Shown here: positions 27,336 through 35,243 of the stretch, in pieces
How the letters are laid out: every line of letters begins with the position of its first letter
Numbering within the stretch: position 1 is the first letter of the stretch
NCBI RefSeq assembly: GCF_039542345.1
Contig: NZ_BAABHY010000005.1
Location: 284,280 to 348,279 of the forward strand
DNA length: 64,000 nucleotides
Reading direction: 5' to 3'
Source of the DNA: Orbus sasakiae
Lineage (GTDB): Bacteria; Pseudomonadota; Gammaproteobacteria; Enterobacterales; Orbaceae
Translations under genes and position numbers: made by a program
The notes under the pieces: generated by a model
The model's database searches: none
What the model saw: only the letters and a program-made list of their open reading frames with translations
Told to the model about the DNA's origin: nothing

Positions 27336-27724
27336 AATAAATCTCCTTATTTAACCATACTTGCATGTCAGTTTAAATTCAGTAATAACGCTGTGGTTAT
27401 TATTTATAAACTTACAACCTTCATACGTTAATGTCCAGTTAAATAAGAAAATTTTTAACTATTGCTGCCATTTAAAAATTTGCACATGGTGGTGAATTGT
27501 TGATTATTTAAACGCCGTTGCAATCACGTGTTACCGCGAGTGACGTGTATAAATTTGATGGATATTTTGGCTGTGATTTAGCGCATCAATGACAATAAAA
27601 TTTAGCACAATTGAACACCAAAGATCTTGAATATCGATTGGCAACGTTAGCCTATTTACCGTAATTTTTGGTTATCATTTGGGGCGCTTTTTTAATCAGC
27701 AATCCCCAAACAATAATCATACCG
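27336..27724 (-). promoter_or_regulatory. dps upstream gap
   Basis: No gene is visible. A 7-bp inverted repeat TAATAAC-GCTGTG-GTTATTA (27383-27402) lies about 50-65 bases before dps and could be an operator or promoter part. Near the glnG end TTTGGGG and CCCCAAA (about 27679-27708) could pair over a 20-base loop, but without a clear T-run on the minus strand. Confidence 0.35.
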
Positions 27725-29242
27725 TTACCTATCGCTAATATTCAGTTCTTTTAGCTTTCGCGTGAGCGTATTACGCCCCCAGCCAAGGAGTTTAGCCGCG
27801 TCTTGTTTATGGCCACGAGTAAATGTTAATGCGGTTTCCAGTAAAATCCGTTCAACATGATAATTGACGTCAGGTAAAATATTTTCTTTACCAGCTAACA
27901 GTGCTTGCTTACTCCATTTTTGTAGCTGTTTTTGCCATTCTTCACTTAACACTGCGATGTGATTTGTTTGACTACTCACATCATGCGGTTTACTGTTATC
28001 CTGCAAATGGTGAGAAGGCGACTCTTCTAACAGTAGGTCAGTCGGTAAATCACGCGGTAAAATCTCTTTGCTCGATGACATTACTGTTAACCAGCGGCAG
28101 ATGTTTTCGAGTTGTCTGACGTTCCCTGGCCAGCTAAATTGCGAGAGTGTTTTTAACGTTTCTGGCATCAGTACTTTGGCTTCAACGCCTAGCTCTGCTG
28201 CGGTGGTTTGTAAAAAATGTCTGGCAAGTGTTGGAATGTCACTGGCGCGTTCACGCAATGGCGGTAGTAAGATTCGTATAACATTGAGGCGATGATAAAG
28301 GTCTTCACGAAACTTGCCTTCTTTGACACGATTTTCAAGGTTTTGGTGAGTAGCTGCAATGATGCGCACATCGACTTTAACCGGAGAATAGCCACCGATA
28401 CGGTAAAACTGGCCATCGGCCAACACGCGAAGTAAACGTGTTTGGACATCTAATGGCATGTCACCGATTTCATCTAAAAAAAGCGTGCCACCATTGGCTT
28501 GCTCAAAGCGGCCATGTCTGATCTGAGTTGCTCCGGTAAAGGCGCCTTTCTCATGTCCAAATAGCTCGGCTTCGATTAAATCTTTAGGGATAGCCGCCAT
28601 GTTTAAAGCAATAAATGGCGCGTGTGAACGTGGGCTATGGGTATGCAGTGCTTGTGCAACAAGTTCTTTACCGGTACCTGACTCACCATTAATGAGCACG
28701 CTAATGGATGATTTGGATAGTCGGCCGATAATTCGAAACACTTCTTGCATAGCCGGTGCTTCACCAATAATACCGGTACTAGTTGGTTTTTTTTCAGTTT
28801 GTGCTGATAGATTGGCTTGGCTTTGAATGATAGCTCGCTCAACCAATTGCACCATTTCATCAACATCAAACGGTTTTGGAATATAGTCAAAAGCACCTTT
28901 TTGGTAAGCGCTCACTGCCGCATCTAAATCAGAATGGGCCGTCATAATAATAACGGGTAAGGTTGGATAGTTATTTTTTACAGAATTGAGCAGAGTTAAG
29001 CCATCTATTTCAGGCATTTTAATATCGGAGATTAATACGGCGGGTTTTTGTAAACTGCTATCAAGGGTATTTAATGCCACTTGGCCATTGTCAAAACAGG
29101 TACATTTAAAACCCGCTTGAGTTAATGCTCTCTCTAATACCCAACGAATTGAGCTATCATCATCAATAACCCAAACCTGTTTAGGTTCATTATAGTCGGT
29201 ATGATGATTCGCTGAGTTGATATTATTGAGATGATAATTCAT
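27725..29242 (-). CDS. glnG: Nitrogen regulatory protein NtrC
   Basis: A 505-residue sigma-54 activator of glnA and other nitrogen genes. The receiver domain has the phosphoacceptor Asp at D73 (VLISDIKMPEID), equivalent to D54 of E. coli. The AAA+ domain has Walker A GESGTGKE, the sigma-54 loop GAFTGA and the arginine-finger region. A C-terminal Fis-type helix-turn-helix is AAKLLGWGRNTLTRKLKEL. I choose ATG 29242 because GGAG lies seven bases upstream and 11 nt separate it from the glnL stop. Even so the N-terminus is about 19 residues longer than in E. coli (469 total). Confidence 0.93.
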   Translation of the reverse strand: MNYHLNNINSANHHTDYNEPKQVWVIDDDSSIRWVLERALTQAGFKCTCFDNGQVALNTLDSSLQKPAVLISDIKMPEIDGLTLLNSVKNNYPTLPVIIMTAHSDLDAAVSAYQKGAFDYIPKPFDVDEMVQLVERAIIQSQANLSAQTEKKPTSTGIIGEAPAMQEVFRIIGRLSKSSISVLINGESGTGKELVAQALHTHSPRSHAPFIALNMAAIPKDLIEAELFGHEKGAFTGATQIRHGRFEQANGGTLFLDEIGDMPLDVQTRLLRVLADGQFYRIGGYSPVKVDVRIIAATHQNLENRVKEGKFREDLYHRLNVIRILLPPLRERASDIPTLARHFLQTTAAELGVEAKVLMPETLKTLSQFSWPGNVRQLENICRWLTVMSSSKEILPRDLPTDLLLEESPSHHLQDNSKPHDVSSQTNHIAVLSEEWQKQLQKWSKQALLAGKENILPDVNYHVERILLETALTFTRGHKQDAAKLLGWGRNTLTRKLKELNISDR

Positions 29243-29253
29243 AGCATGACTCC

Positions 29254-30321
29254 TCATTGGCGGATCGGCAGATAAATCGAGAACAATGTGTGTCCCGGCC
29301 AACTGTTAAATTCAATTTTTCCATGATGCTGATCGATGATGTTACGAGCAATCGACAGTCCTAGGCCTGAACCATTCTCATGCCCGCTAACCATTGGATA
29401 AAAAATGGTATCTTGCAGATGCATTGGAATGCCAGGGCCGTTATCTTCAATATCGATTCTTGCACACAAACGATAACGGGTACCATGCAAGGTAACCTGA
29501 AATGCAGTACGTGTTTTAATCGTTATTGTGCCATCAGATTGATGACCTAATGCTTGTAGGGCATTACGTGCAATATTGAGAATAACTTGTTCAATTTGTT
29601 CTGGATCGTGAAAGAGTTCAGGCAGACTTGGATCGTAATCTCGCATGATTTCAATATTCGCGGGTTTTTCCAATTTTAATAGCGCATAAGTCCTTTCAAT
29701 CGCCTGATGAATATTGGCCATTTTTTGTTGTAAAATTTGTTGTGGTCCAAGTAGTCTGTCAACCAGATTACGTAACCTGTCAGCCTGTTCGATAATGAGT
29801 TTGGTATATTCTTGCAACTCGTTTTGCGGCAGTTCACGAGAGAGTAATTGCGCGGCGCCCCGTAATCCGCCTAATGGGTTTTTAATTTCATGAGCAAGTC
29901 CGCGTACTAAATCTCGTGCGGCCGTTTGTTGTGCTTGCTGTAATTGCTCTTGGGATAACCGTTTATGGTTATTTAGTGGTGTCATTTCGATTAAAACGAA
30001 ATCGCGGTTAAATTGTTGTGCAGTCAATGACAATACATAAAGACGATCTTGGATGACGATGTTCACTTCGTTATCGGTAAAACCTTGCCCTTGTGAAAGC
30101 GCCGTATTCATTAACGAAATATCGAGTGAAAAATAGTTGAGCAAATCAGGAAAGTAAGCACCATAAAGTTTTTTGGTACTTTGTGCCAGTAATTGCTGAG
30201 CTGCCATGTTGGCATAAATTACATGCAGTTTATTATCAAGAACAAGAATATTGGTTAAGACTGAATTGAGAATGGCATCAGCTTCGGGCAATGGTTTTAC
30301 TGGTATTCGTTTTGCAACCAA
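29254..30321 (-). CDS. glnL: Nitrogen sensor histidine kinase NtrB
   Basis: A 355-residue cytoplasmic kinase/phosphatase that sets NtrC phosphorylation in response to PII. A PAS-like domain (ILVLDNKLHVIYANMAAQQLL) comes first. The phosphoacceptor H144 is in GLAHEIKNPLGGLRGAAQLL, the N-box is IEQVILNIARNALQALG, and the G-boxes are DNGPGIP and GSGLGLSIARN. Start choice: TTG at 30321, six bases after a perfect AAGGAGG. The frame stays open to 30372, but that extension runs through the glnA-glnL hairpin and does not resemble NtrB. Confidence 0.92.
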   Translation of the reverse strand: MVAKRIPVKPLPEADAILNSVLTNILVLDNKLHVIYANMAAQQLLAQSTKKLYGAYFPDLLNYFSLDISLMNTALSQGQGFTDNEVNIVIQDRLYVLSLTAQQFNRDFVLIEMTPLNNHKRLSQEQLQQAQQTAARDLVRGLAHEIKNPLGGLRGAAQLLSRELPQNELQEYTKLIIEQADRLRNLVDRLLGPQQILQQKMANIHQAIERTYALLKLEKPANIEIMRDYDPSLPELFHDPEQIEQVILNIARNALQALGHQSDGTITIKTRTAFQVTLHGTRYRLCARIDIEDNGPGIPMHLQDTIFYPMVSGHENGSGLGLSIARNIIDQHHGKIEFNSWPGHTLFSIYLPIRQ

Positions 30322-30352
30322 AATGTGCCTCCTTAACCTATCATTAAATTTT

Positions 30353-30370
30353 GTGCGGCTTTCGCCGCAC
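30353..30370 (-). terminator. Hairpin between glnA and glnL
   Basis: GTGCGGC-GAAA-GCCGCAC (minus strand) is a perfect 7-bp stem with a GAAA tetraloop, followed by AAAATTTAA and no T-run. It lies where E. coli has a partial terminator or RNA-stabilising hairpin that makes glnLG less abundant than glnA. Confidence 0.65.
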
Positions 30371-30386
30371 AAATACTGATCGCTAA

Positions 30387-31796
30387 TTACAAGCTGTAAT
30401 ACATCTCAAATTCAACCGGGTGTGGTGTCATACGAACGCGATCCACTTCTTCGGTTTTTAAGGTGATATAAGCATCGATCATATCATCACTAAAAACATT
30501 ACCACGCGTTAAGAACTCACGATCTGCATCTAACGCTTTTAATGCTTCTTCAAGTGAACCAGCAACTTGTGGAATTAATTTTGATTCTTCTGGTGGTAAG
30601 TCATATAAGTTTTTATCCATTGCATCACCTGGGTGAATTTTATTGATAATCCCATCTAGACCAGCCATTAATTGAGCAGCGAATGATAAGTAAGGGTTAC
30701 TTGTCGGATCAGGGAAACGCACTTCAATACGACGCGCTTTTGGGCTACTTACAACAGGGATACGAATTGATGCAGAACGGTTACGCGCAGAATAAGCAAG
30801 CATAACCGGGGCTTCATAGCCTGGAACTAAACGTTTATATGAGTTAGTGGTTGCGTTTGCAAAGGCATTGATTGCTTTAGCATGTTTAATGATACCACCG
30901 ATGTAAAAGAGTGCCATTTCAGAAAGGCCTGCGTATTTATCACCCGCAAATAAGTTAACACCATCTTTTGCTAATGATTGGTGACAGTGCATACCTGAAC
31001 CGTTATCACCAAACATTGGTTTTGGCATAAATGTTGCTGTTTTACCATAAGCATGGGCAACGTTTTGTACGACGTATTTGTAAATTTGTACTTCGTCAGC
31101 TTTTTTGGTTAATGTATTAAAACGACACGCGATTTCATTTTGTCCTGCAGTTGCCACTTCATGGTGATGGGCTTCAACAACTAAACCAAGTTGTTCCATG
31201 ATTAAACACATTGCTGAACGCATATCTTGTGATGAATCGACAGGAGGAACAGGGAAGTAACCGCCTTTAACACCTGGACGATGACCTTTATTGCCTTCAT
31301 CATATTTTGTGCCACTGTTCCAAGCCGCTTCAATATCATCAATATGAACAAAACTACCTGACATTGGCGTACCAAAACGCACATCATCAAATAAGAAAAA
31401 TTCTGGCTCTGGACCAACAATAACGGTATCAGCGATACCTGACGATTTTAAAAATTCTTCTGCTTTTTTGGCAATTGAACGTGGGTCACGGTCATAACCT
31501 TGTAAGGTTGCGGGTTCTAAAATATCACAGCGGATATTCACAGTAGTATCTTCATAAAATGGATCGATAACAACACTTGATAAATCTGGCATTAAGACCA
31601 TGTCTGATTCATTAATTCCTTTCCAACCTGCAATTGAAGAACCATCAAACATTTTTCCATCTTCAAAAAAGTCAGCATCAATTTGACTAACTGGGATGGT
31701 GATATGATGTTCTTTGCCTTTAGTGTCAGTAAAACGTAAATCAACAAATTTGACATCGTTCTCTTTTATCATTGTTAAAACTTTTTCTATCGACAT
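30387..31796 (-). CDS. glnA: Glutamine synthetase type I
   Basis: A 469-residue dodecameric enzyme making glutamine from glutamate, ammonia and ATP, and supplying the amide nitrogen used by GlmS. GPEPEFFLFDD, the GSGMHCHQSL ATP-binding region, NRSASIRIP and the adenylylation site NLYDLPPEE (Tyr near residue 398) mark the beta-type enzyme controlled by GlnE. Length is identical to E. coli GlnA. It is transcribed from a sigma-54 promoter at 31862-31879 with NtrC sites further upstream. Confidence 0.97.
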   Translation of the reverse strand: MSIEKVLTMIKENDVKFVDLRFTDTKGKEHHITIPVSQIDADFFEDGKMFDGSSIAGWKGINESDMVLMPDLSSVVIDPFYEDTTVNIRCDILEPATLQGYDRDPRSIAKKAEEFLKSSGIADTVIVGPEPEFFLFDDVRFGTPMSGSFVHIDDIEAAWNSGTKYDEGNKGHRPGVKGGYFPVPPVDSSQDMRSAMCLIMEQLGLVVEAHHHEVATAGQNEIACRFNTLTKKADEVQIYKYVVQNVAHAYGKTATFMPKPMFGDNGSGMHCHQSLAKDGVNLFAGDKYAGLSEMALFYIGGIIKHAKAINAFANATTNSYKRLVPGYEAPVMLAYSARNRSASIRIPVVSSPKARRIEVRFPDPTSNPYLSFAAQLMAGLDGIINKIHPGDAMDKNLYDLPPEESKLIPQVAGSLEEALKALDADREFLTRGNVFSDDMIDAYITLKTEEVDRVRMTPHPVEFEMYYSL

Positions 31797-31861
31797 GTTG
31801 GTTCTCCATAATTGGGATGAAATTTAAACGATAATGGAAATAATTCCTTGTTGTAGATATA

Positions 31862-31879
31862 AGCAAAAATAATGCCAAT
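31862..31879 (-). promoter_or_regulatory. Sigma-54 promoter of glnA
   Basis: On the minus strand TTGGCAT-N-TTGCT places the invariant GG (-24) and GC (-12) exactly 10 bases apart. The start site would fall near 31851, about 55 bases before the glnA ATG, comparable to E. coli glnAp2. Confidence 0.88.
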
Positions 31880-31992
31880 ATTTTGATGCAGTGCGAATTA
31901 AAAATAAATTGTAATATTTTCAATGCATTATAAATTAATTTTCACTATAACAAGGCAGTGTCATTTTTTGTTATCTAATCACAAGCTATTTT

Positions 31993-32028
31993 TGCACCAA
32001 AATAGCAAAAATGCACTAAAATAATGCA
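31993..32028 (-). promoter_or_regulatory. NtrC binding sites upstream of glnA
   Basis: TGCACTAAAATAATGCA at 32012-32028 is an almost perfect NtrC dyad. TGCACCAAAATAGCAAA at 31993-32009 is a second, weaker site. They lie about 140-180 bases upstream of the predicted start site, consistent with enhancer action. Confidence 0.82.
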
Positions 32029-32325
32029 ATAAAATCATTGGTTAGATAAAAAATACACCAATTGAAATCCGTATGATGAATTTGGGGGCAATGGATTAAT
32101 CAACTATTTTCGTTAAATTATTGTCGTAACCTATCATTATAGTGTAAAAAAAGAGTGTCATCGGTGAAGATGGGCGATTATACGACGGATCAATATCACA
32201 TTTTGATCGTGTTATAACGGTTAAAATGACCATCTCGCGATTCAATACTGTATTTCGGCAGACAATATCGTTATAATCACTCTTTAATTTTTATAAATTA
32301 ACTCAAAGCAGGTAATTGTATTAAT
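32029..32325. promoter_or_regulatory. Gap between glnA enhancer and yibN
   Basis: Besides the promoter-like element at 32108-32144, the gap shows TATAAT at 32272-32277, a possible yibN -10 without a clear -35. No gene is visible. Confidence 0.35.
32108..32144 (-). repeat. Shared promoter-like element, glnA copy
   Basis: Identical at 33 of 37 positions to 52111-52147, including the 18-bp core TAACCTATCATTATAGTG (plus-strand reading). On the minus strand it reads T-run, ACTATAATG, ATAGGTTA, ending TAACGAAA. Its TATAAT could be a second, sigma-70 promoter for glnA, about 310 bases upstream. Confidence 0.55.
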
Positions 32326-32766
32326 ATGGACTTTATCATCAACGAAATTATCCCTTTTATTAAAAATCATCCGTTATTATCACTCGCATGGGTTGCACTT
32401 TTTGTTGTGATTATCTACCTCACTATTAAAAGTAAATTCACTAAAGTTAAAGTGATAAGCTCGGCTCAAGCTATTCATATGATGAACAAGCAAGATGCGG
32501 CGATTGTTGATCTGCGTTCTGCTGATAATTTTAGAAAAGGGCATATCACGGAATCATTTAATATTTTGCCCGTTGATATTAAAAACGGCAGTATTAAAGC
32601 AATTGAAAAATATAAAGAGTCTCCAATTATTTTAGTTGATGATAATGGTCTGTCAGCTAATGCATCAGGCGACATTTTGGTTAAGCAAGGCTTTGCGCAA
32701 GTTTTTGCATTAAAAGATGGTATTGCTGGTTGGAATGGCGAAAACTTACCATTGGTAAAAAAATAA
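32326..32766 (+). CDS. yibN: YibN, membrane-anchored rhodanese-like protein lacking the active cysteine
   Basis: A 146-residue protein with one N-terminal membrane helix (about 17-34) and a cytosolic rhodanese fold (VDLRSADNFRKGHITESFNILP, FALKDGIAGWNGENLPLV). In E. coli YibN the sulfur-carrying Cys lies in the loop GMQCQEPA; here the loop is GLSANASG, with Ala111 at that position, and the protein has no cysteine there. Sulfurtransferase activity is therefore unlikely. It heads the row yibN-secB-gpsA-cysE. The usual grxC between yibN and secB is absent. Confidence 0.88.
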   Translation: MDFIINEIIPFIKNHPLLSLAWVALFVVIIYLTIKSKFTKVKVISSAQAIHMMNKQDAAIVDLRSADNFRKGHITESFNILPVDIKNGSIKAIEKYKESPIILVDDNGLSANASGDILVKQGFAQVFALKDGIAGWNGENLPLVKK

Positions 32767-32787
32767 AAATAGATCAAAGGATTAATT

Positions 32788-33300
32788 ATGACAGAACACA
32801 ATAATACTGAAGCTCAACAAGCTCAAGAAAATAGCTTTGCAATCCAACGCGTGTATATCAAAGATGTTTCATTTGAAACACCAAATGTACCACAAATTTT
32901 TCCTAAAGAATGGCAACCAGAAGTCAACATTGAACTCAATACCTCTTCACAATTGATTGTAGAAAATGTGTATGAAGTTGCATTACGCGTGACATTAACG
33001 ACTAAATCAAATGATGAGGTTGCCTATATTTGTGAAGTAACTCAAGCGGGTATCTTCTCTGTGGTTGGTTTCAGTGGTAATCAATTACAGCATTGTTTAG
33101 GTGCATTTTGTCCTAATATTTTATTCCCATATGCACGCGAGACTATCTCAAGCTTAGTGAACAAAGGGACATTCCAACCGGTTAATTTAGAACCTGTTAA
33201 TTTTGATGCATTGTTCATGAATTATTTACAGCAACAACAAGCTGGTACAAATGATGAAGTTGTAATGCCTGCTGTGAATACTAGCGAAAATTTACAATAA
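32788..33300 (+). CDS. secB: Protein-export chaperone SecB
   Basis: A 170-residue tetrameric chaperone that keeps exported precursors unfolded and hands them to SecA. Family segments FAIQRVYIKDVSFETPNVPQIF-like, WQPEVNIELNT, VYEVALRVTLT and LGAFCPNILFPYARETIS are all present. Slightly longer than E. coli SecB (155) because of its N- and C-terminal tails. AAAGGA precedes the ATG by eight bases. Confidence 0.95.
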   Translation: MTEHNNTEAQQAQENSFAIQRVYIKDVSFETPNVPQIFPKEWQPEVNIELNTSSQLIVENVYEVALRVTLTTKSNDEVAYICEVTQAGIFSVVGFSGNQLQHCLGAFCPNILFPYARETISSLVNKGTFQPVNLEPVNFDALFMNYLQQQQAGTNDEVVMPAVNTSENLQ

Positions 33301-33322
33301 TTCATTCTAATAAAAGGTGAAT

Positions 33323-34357
33323 ATGAATACTCTAACACATTCTACAATTACGGTAATTGGTGCGGGTTCTTATGGTACAGCGCTGGCAATTTTGTTAGCC
33401 CGTAACGGTCATGATACGATTTTATGGGGTCATGATCCACGTGAAATGAGTGAGCTTGAACAAGATCGGCAAAATAAACGCTTTTTGCCGGATATTTTAT
33501 TCCCTGAAAATTTATGTATTGAAAAAGATCTACAAAAAGCTGTCTCAGCGTCATCGATCTTATTGATTGTTGTGCCGAGCCATGCTTTTGGTGAAGTATT
33601 AAGTAAAATCAAACCTTTTCTACGAAATGATTCGAAAATCGTATGGGCAACCAAAGGGCTAGAAACGAATACTGGTCGCTTATTACAAGATGTTGCAAAG
33701 GATATTTTAGGTGAAAAAATACCGTTAGCGGTTATTTCTGGACCGACTTTTGCAAAAGAAGTTGCTCAAGGCTTACCCACAGCCGTTACGGTTGCTTCAA
33801 CCAATGACACCTTTTTAAGTGAACTGCAAAACATCTTCCACTGTAGTAAAAGCTTCCGGGTTTATAGCAGTAAAGATTTCATTGGTGTACAACTTGGCGG
33901 TGCGGTAAAAAATGTGATTGCAATTGGCGCTGGTTTATCAGATGGACTGGGGTTTGGTGCTAATGCGCGAACCGCATTGATCACGCGGGGTCTTGCTGAA
34001 ATGATGCGTTTGGGTGCAGCTGTCGGCGCTGATCCGATCACCTTTATGGGGATGGCTGGATTGGGCGATTTAGTGCTAACGTGTACAGATAACCAATCAC
34101 GTAATCGTCGTTTTGGTATTTTACTTGGCCAAAATAAAACCATCGATGAAGCAAAAGCATTAATTGGTCAAGTTGTTGAAGGCTGCCAAAATACCAAAGA
34201 GGTTTGGCTACTTGCACAACAATATCATGTTGATATGCCGATTACTGAGCAAATCTATAAAATTCTTTATGGTAATAAAGATCCTAAAGAAGCGGCTAAA
34301 GCGTTGCTTGGGCGTACCCAAAAAGAAGAACTGAAAAGTCCTGATTCAAAAAAATAA
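33323..34357 (+). CDS. gpsA: Glycerol-3-phosphate dehydrogenase [NAD(P)+]
   Basis: A 344-residue enzyme reducing dihydroxyacetone phosphate to sn-glycerol 3-phosphate for phospholipids. The Rossmann motif VIGAGSYGTALA comes first, VVPSHAFGEVL and ISGPTFAKEVAQGLPTA follow, and the catalytic Lys is in GGAVKNVIAIGAGLSDG. I choose ATG 33323 with AAAAGGTGA upstream rather than the GTG six bases earlier, which would overlap the ribosome site. Confidence 0.95.
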   Translation: MNTLTHSTITVIGAGSYGTALAILLARNGHDTILWGHDPREMSELEQDRQNKRFLPDILFPENLCIEKDLQKAVSASSILLIVVPSHAFGEVLSKIKPFLRNDSKIVWATKGLETNTGRLLQDVAKDILGEKIPLAVISGPTFAKEVAQGLPTAVTVASTNDTFLSELQNIFHCSKSFRVYSSKDFIGVQLGGAVKNVIAIGAGLSDGLGFGANARTALITRGLAEMMRLGAAVGADPITFMGMAGLGDLVLTCTDNQSRNRRFGILLGQNKTIDEAKALIGQVVEGCQNTKEVWLLAQQYHVDMPITEQIYKILYGNKDPKEAAKALLGRTQKEELKSPDSKK

Positions 34358-34385
34358 TCCATCTCTACTTTACGGGAGTCATGCT

Positions 34386-35180
34386 GTGAATGCGGCTAAA
34401 AAAATCGTCACCCATAATGAACTTTGGCACACTATCCGTGAAGAAGCTTATCATCTCGTTGAAAGTGAGCCAATGCTGGCTAGTTATTTTCATGCCACAT
34501 TACTTAACCATGATAATATTGGCAGTGCGATCAGTTATATTCTTGCGAATAAACTCTCAACAGAAGTCATGTCGGCGATTGATATTCGTGAAGTGATAAG
34601 ACAAGCATACCAAGCTGAACCAAAAATTATTCAATCAGCAATGACCGATATTATGGCGGTTTATGTACGAGACCCCGCGACCAACTACTATTCCACCCCG
34701 TTACTGTATTATAAAGGTTATTTAGCCTTACAAGCTTATCGTATTTCCCATTGGCTTTGGCACCAAAATCGTCGTGCATTAGCCACATTTTTACAAAGCC
34801 AAATTGCGATTGCTTTTGGTGTTGATATTCACCCAGCTGCGAAAATTGGTTGTGGTGTCATGTTTGACCATGCAACGGGAATTGTCATCGGTGAAACGGC
34901 CGTGGTTGAAAATGATGTGTCTATTTTACAATCCGTCACTTTAGGTGGTACTGGAAAAGAAAATGGTGATCGTCATCCTAAAATTCGTGAAGGGGTCATG
35001 ATTGGTGCTAATGCAACCATTTTAGGGAATATTGAGATCGGTAAAGGCGCTAAAATTGGGGCCGGATCTGTTGTGTTAAGTGCCGTACCGCCACATACAA
35101 CCGTTGCGGGAGTGCCCGCTAAAGTGGTGGGGTGCCCTGATTGCGAAAAACCTGCTTTAAATATGGATCAAGATATTTAA
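34386..35180 (+). CDS. cysE: Serine O-acetyltransferase
   Basis: A 264-residue enzyme making O-acetylserine for cysteine synthesis. A helical N-terminal domain (LWHTIREEAYHLVESEPMLASYF in parts) precedes a left-handed beta-helix with hexapeptide repeats. The catalytic His is in MFDHATGIVIGETAVV, and VTLGGTGKENGDRHPKI is typical. The start is GTG at 34386, with GGGAG eight bases upstream; the nearby ATGs are out of frame. It ends the yibN-secB-gpsA-cysE unit, as in E. coli. Confidence 0.95.
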   Translation: MNAAKKIVTHNELWHTIREEAYHLVESEPMLASYFHATLLNHDNIGSAISYILANKLSTEVMSAIDIREVIRQAYQAEPKIIQSAMTDIMAVYVRDPATNYYSTPLLYYKGYLALQAYRISHWLWHQNRRALATFLQSQIAIAFGVDIHPAAKIGCGVMFDHATGIVIGETAVVENDVSILQSVTLGGTGKENGDRHPKIREGVMIGANATILGNIEIGKGAKIGAGSVVLSAVPPHTTVAGVPAKVVGCPDCEKPALNMDQDI

Positions 35181-35202
35181 GTGATTCATTTGTTATCAAA
35201 AA

Positions 35203-35228
35203 AATTAGTGGCCAGTTAGCCACTAATT
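35203..35228. terminator. Terminator between cysE and the phosphatase gene
   Basis: AATTAGTGGC and GCCACTAATT form a 10-bp stem with a 6-nt loop. The minus strand continues with TTTTTT, so it mainly serves the leftward phosphatase gene. It may also stop cysE transcripts. Confidence 0.75.
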
Positions 35229-35243
35229 CCGATTTATCATCCA

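Noticed and set aside
32475..32801. 108-codon minus-strand frame opposite yibN
   Set aside because: It is an antisense shadow; the plus frame matches YibN and fits the operon.
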